Shown: one piece after another, positions 61,310 through 64,000 of the stretch | Layout: each line of letters opens with the position of its first letter | Numbering within the stretch: the stretch's first letter is position 1 | NCBI GenBank assembly: GCA_021496925.1 | Contig: CP053915.1 | Span: 1,488,001 to 1,552,000, forward strand | Source of the DNA: Acidovorax sp. YS12 | GTDB lineage: Bacteria; Pseudomonadota; Gammaproteobacteria; Burkholderiales; Burkholderiaceae_C | Direction: 5' to 3' | DNA length: 64,000 nucleotides | Notes under the pieces: model-generated | Databases searched by the model: none | Told to the model about the DNA's origin: nothing | The model's input: only the letters and a program-made list of their open reading frames with translations | Made by a program: the position numbers and the translations under genes

Positions 61310-61879
61310 TCAATCCTCGATGCCGCGTTGCGCGGGTATGCCGGCCTGAAAGGCATGCTTGACGAGCCGCATTTCCGTCACGGTGTCGGCGATGGCAACG
61401 ATTTCCTCCGGACAGCGGCGCCCCGTGAGGCAGACGTGCACGTCCCTGGGGCGCGCCGCCAGGGTTTCGAGCACGTCCGGCAGCGGCAGCCAGCCATAGA
61501 TCAGCGGATAGGTGATCTCGTCGAGCACCACCAGGAAGTACGCCCCCGAGAGGATGGCCGCGCGCGCCTTGGCCCAGCCGTCGCGCGCGAGCTGGGCCGA
61601 GTGTTCCAGGTCCTTGCTCTTCCAGCTGAAGCCATCGCCCAGGCCCTCGATGGGCAGCCCCACCTGCTCGGCCAGGCGGTGCTCGCCGAAGCGCGCGCTG
61701 GGCACCTTCATGAACTGGAACACCTTCACGGCCTTGCCGCGCCCGGTGGCGCGGAACGCCAGGCCGAAGGCGGCCGTGCTCTTGCCCTTGCCGTCGCCGG
61801 TATTGACGATGACCAGGCCGCGGCGCTCGCCTTCGGCCTTGTCATAGGGTTTGTCGCTGGGGGGCGTTTCGATCTGCAT
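61310..61879 (-). CDS. cobO: cob(I)alamin adenosyltransferase (CobO/BtuR type)
   Basis: 189 residues from the ATG at 61879; the frame upstream to 61969 is not typical. P-loop NTGDGKGKSTAAFG, KVFQFMKVP, FSWKSKDLEHS and VVLDEITYPL define the family. Transfers the adenosyl group of ATP to cob(I)alamin to give adenosylcobalamin. No other cobalamin genes are in view, so it probably works in salvage. Confidence 0.95.
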   Translation of the reverse strand: MQIETPPSDKPYDKAEGERRGLVIVNTGDGKGKSTAAFGLAFRATGRGKAVKVFQFMKVPSARFGEHRLAEQVGLPIEGLGDGFSWKSKDLEHSAQLARDGWAKARAAILSGAYFLVVLDEITYPLIYGWLPLPDVLETLAARPRDVHVCLTGRRCPEEIVAIADTVTEMRLVKHAFQAGIPAQRGIED

Positions 61880-62011
61880 GGGCAAGCGGCGTGTGTTTCC
61901 TGAAGGGGCACCGAGGATACACGCCGCCACAAAGCACCCACCCGGCCTGCTGTCATGAAACCGCAACATGGGACGTGCAACATTTCCTCACACTTGCTCC
62001 GTGCAGCCTCC

Positions 62012-63244
62012 ATGCCAGAGACCTCCGTTTACCTGAGCGACTTCCGCCCCCACTTGCGCCAGCCGAGCGCGGCGGATCTGTGCCTCCCCGTGCCCTGCAT
62101 GACGCCGGAGGAAACCAACGAGAAAGTGCTCGAAGTCTTCGCGCAGCACCGCGACCTGGTCAGCCTGCCCGTGGTGGAAGGTGCGCAGCCCATCGGCCTG
62201 ATCAACCGCAACATCTTCCTGTCGCAGATCAGCAAACCGTTCCGCATGGAGCTGTATGGCCGCAAGAGCTGCATCGCCTTCATGGACAAGGAGCCGCTGG
62301 TGGTGGAGGCCTCGATGGACATCGAGGCGCTGACCTTCAAGGCCGTGGAGTGCGGCGAAAAAGCGCTCTCGGATGGTTTCATCATCACCCGCGAGGGCCA
62401 GTTCGCAGGCGTGGGCAACGGCCTGCAGCTCATGCGCGTGGTGGCGGACATGCAGGCCGCGCACAACCGCCAGATCCTGCACAGCATCGAGTATGCGAGC
62501 GTGATCCAGCAGGCCACGCTGCACAGCTCGCGCGAGGTTCTGGCCCGCGTCTGCCCGGTGGCGGACCTGGTCTGGGAGCCGCGCGACATCGTGGGGGGCG
62601 ACTTCTACCAGTTCCACGCCGAGGACGGCGGCTGGTTCGCCACCGTGGCGGACTGCACCGGGCACGGCGTGCCCGGTGCCTTCATGACCTTGATCGCCTC
62701 CAGCAGCCTGGACCAGGCCGTGCGCCAGCACGGCGCCCGCGACCCGGCGGCGCTGCTCGCGCAGGTCAACCGCAGCATCAAGCAGATGCTGGGCCAGGTC
62801 GACGGCCAGGACGGCACGCCGGCCTCGGACGACGGCATGGATGCCGCCTGCTTCTGGTTCGAGCCGGCGTGCGGGCGGCTGGTCTTCGCGGGGGCGCGCC
62901 TGTCGCTGTTCGTGCTGCGCCCGGGCGCCGATGCCGTGGACAGCATCGACGGCCAGCGCAAGGGCGTGGGCTACGTGGACAGCGCATTCGACTTCGCCTG
63001 GCACAACGTGGAACTGGCGCTGCCGCCCGGCAGCCTGGTGTTCGTCACCACCGACGGCCTCGTCGACCAGGTGGGCGGCGCGCGCGCCATCGCCTTCGGC
63101 AAGCGCCGCATACGCGAGCTGCTGCTGGAGCACGCGCACGGCACGCCCGCCGAGGTGAACCGTGCCATGCGGGCCGCGCTGGGCGCCTGGCAGGGCACGC
63201 AGCACCGCCGCGACGACCTGACTTTCTTCTGCTTTCGCACCTGA
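62012..63244 (+). CDS. siaA: PP2C/SpoIIE-type phosphatase with CBS-like N-terminal domain (SiaA-like)
   Basis: 410 residues from the ATG at 62012 (an in-frame ATG at 61955 would add 19 residues of unlikely sequence). The N-terminal part reads like one CBS half (PCMTPEETNEKVLEVFAQHR, LPVVEGAQPIGLINR). A helical linker (about 150-190) leads to a PPM phosphatase domain with metal-binding Asp in DIVGGDFYQF, DCTGHGVPGAFMT and DDLTFFCFR. In Pseudomonas aeruginosa SiaA dephosphorylates SiaC; that protein has a membrane HAMP module, whereas this one is soluble, so its input signal differs. Confidence 0.87.
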   Translation: MPETSVYLSDFRPHLRQPSAADLCLPVPCMTPEETNEKVLEVFAQHRDLVSLPVVEGAQPIGLINRNIFLSQISKPFRMELYGRKSCIAFMDKEPLVVEASMDIEALTFKAVECGEKALSDGFIITREGQFAGVGNGLQLMRVVADMQAAHNRQILHSIEYASVIQQATLHSSREVLARVCPVADLVWEPRDIVGGDFYQFHAEDGGWFATVADCTGHGVPGAFMTLIASSSLDQAVRQHGARDPAALLAQVNRSIKQMLGQVDGQDGTPASDDGMDAACFWFEPACGRLVFAGARLSLFVLRPGADAVDSIDGQRKGVGYVDSAFDFAWHNVELALPPGSLVFVTTDGLVDQVGGARAIAFGKRRIRELLLEHAHGTPAEVNRAMRAALGAWQGTQHRRDDLTFFCFRT

Positions 63245-63255
63245 TTGAGCACCGC

Positions 63256-63828
63256 ATGCGCGCCAGCCCCATCGCCGACAGATACGGCCCGTTCCTCGAA
63301 CTGGCGCACCAGCACCAGGTCATCTTCTACTACGTCGGGTATTTCTCCCAGAACATCGTCGCTGCCATGGCGGAGGCGGTGAAACTGCAGCTCGAAGTGG
63401 CCGGCGTGTCCGGCCCCACGCGGCGCAAGCTGTTTTCCGCGTTCATCGAGATGGCGCAGAACATCATCCACTACTCGGCCGACACCCTCACCCCGCCGAG
63501 CCTGGACGACGGCGAGCTGCGCCATGGATCGGTCTGCATACGCCAGGAGAGCGATGGGCGCTTCCTGCTGCTGTGCGCCAACCCCATCGACCCCGAAACG
63601 GCCCACGGCCTGCGCGCCAAGCTGGACACGCTGCGCAGCATGACGCTGGACGAGATCAAGCAGGCCTACCGCCAGACCCTGCGCGAGGAAAAGCCCGAGG
63701 GCAGCAAGGGCGCCGGCATGGGTTTTCTCACCGTGGCACGCGACGCCCGGGAGCCCCTGGAGTTCGACTTCGTCCCCGCGGACAGGGCGGGCGGCCCTCC
63801 CGTGTTCTATCTCAAGGCGGCGCTGTGA
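63256..63828 (+). CDS. siaB: SiaB family protein kinase
   Basis: 190 residues from the ATG at 63256, 11 bp after the phosphatase. HQVIFYYVGYFSQNIVAAMAE, FSAFIEMAQNIIHYSAD (a histidine-kinase-like N box with ENxxxY-type spacing) and GSKGAGMGFLTVAR (ATP-lid Gly run) fit SiaB, the kinase that phosphorylates SiaC and opposes SiaA. Confidence 0.88.
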   Translation: MRASPIADRYGPFLELAHQHQVIFYYVGYFSQNIVAAMAEAVKLQLEVAGVSGPTRRKLFSAFIEMAQNIIHYSADTLTPPSLDDGELRHGSVCIRQESDGRFLLLCANPIDPETAHGLRAKLDTLRSMTLDEIKQAYRQTLREEKPEGSKGAGMGFLTVARDAREPLEFDFVPADRAGGPPVFYLKAAL

Positions 63829-63857
63829 ACCGCCCTGGCAACGAATCGAGATAACGC

Positions 63858-64000
63858 ATGGACAACCTCTACATCGCACCGACACCAAGCTCCCCGGAAG
63901 TGGACTTCCGCTTCGACACCCACCGGCTCAGCCTGCGCGGAGAGTCCTACCCGGAAAACGCCGCCGCCTTCTACGCCGACGTGATCGCACAGCTCAAGGC
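63858..64000 (+). CDS. siaC: SiaC family regulatory phosphoprotein (DUF1987), cut by window end
   Basis: First 47 residues only: MDNLYIAPTPSSPEVDFRFD, then LSLRGESYPENAAAFY. These match the start of SiaC/DUF1987 proteins, in which the SxPEV and GxSYPEN motifs are conserved and a Thr further on is phosphorylated. It completes a siaA-siaB-siaC order. In characterised systems SiaC binds and activates the diguanylate cyclase SiaD, which would lie beyond the window. Confidence 0.85.
   Translation, partial: MDNLYIAPTPSSPEVDFRFDTHRLSLRGESYPENAAAFYADVIAQLK

Overview
The window is high-GC DNA, densely packed with short intergenic gaps and many ATGA stop/start overlaps. Gene content (class I plus class II fumarases, a urt/ure urea locus with hupE between ureA and ureB, FabI, moaA-mobA-moeA, a SiaABC pathway) and a hairpin repeat of a kind I associate with Acidovorax, Alicycliphilus, Comamonas and relatives point to a betaproteobacterium of the Comamonadaceae. 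That assignment is inference from gene content and style, not from a marker gene. I saw no rRNA, tRNA or CRISPR array.

Layout. 1-9955 is an iron block: the end of a TonB receptor, a Fe-S class I fumarase divergent from a class II fumarase with a Fur-like box between them, then a single-protein FecI-FecR sigma/sensor fusion, an STN-type TonB siderophore receptor, a PepSY membrane protein and a small secreted protein. 9990-19338 is a dispersed yej-type peptide importer (yejA, yejB, yejE, yejF) broken up by an opposite-strand periplasmic-binding-protein/diguanylate-cyclase pair and by two complete toxin-antitoxin modules (PIN/Phd and HepT/MntA) lying between yejB and yejE.

19438-36519 is a urea locus: ureD, the urea ABC transporter urtABCDE, a 0.77-kb giant imperfect palindrome, a response regulator and a 1187-residue NCS1-permease/Cys-rich/hybrid histidine kinase fusion, then ureA-hupE-ureB-ureC-ureE-ureF-ureG. 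The transporter-kinase lies between the uptake and hydrolysis genes, so a role in sensing a nitrogen compound is an attractive hypothesis. 36654-49300 is housekeeping: fabI, a YdcH protein, a secreted ATP-dependent DNA ligase, an Arg/Lys/Orn decarboxylase, NfeD/stomatin, a PilJ-domain protein, molybdenum cofactor genes, a thioredoxin-like protein, and an Lrp regulator divergent from an RhtA-like exporter.

49306-54683 is a 5.4-kb insertion-sequence island: two mirror-image IS110/IS1111-type copies around an IS5-type transposase, with a second IS5-type element (4-bp target duplication) inserted in the non-coding end of the right copy. Beyond it, 54691-60260 (lrgAB, a MocR regulator, a 52-codon small gene, cyanide-insensitive-type cydAB) looks less GC-rich than the rest and may be acquired. 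The window ends with a DUF2474 cyd accessory protein, ogt, cobO and siaA-siaB-siaC (cut).

Three repeat families run through the window: a hairpin repeat of about 45-50 bp (at least eight copies, several inside coding sequence), a longer GC-rich element downstream of two operon genes, and the giant palindrome whose tips resemble half of the first repeat.
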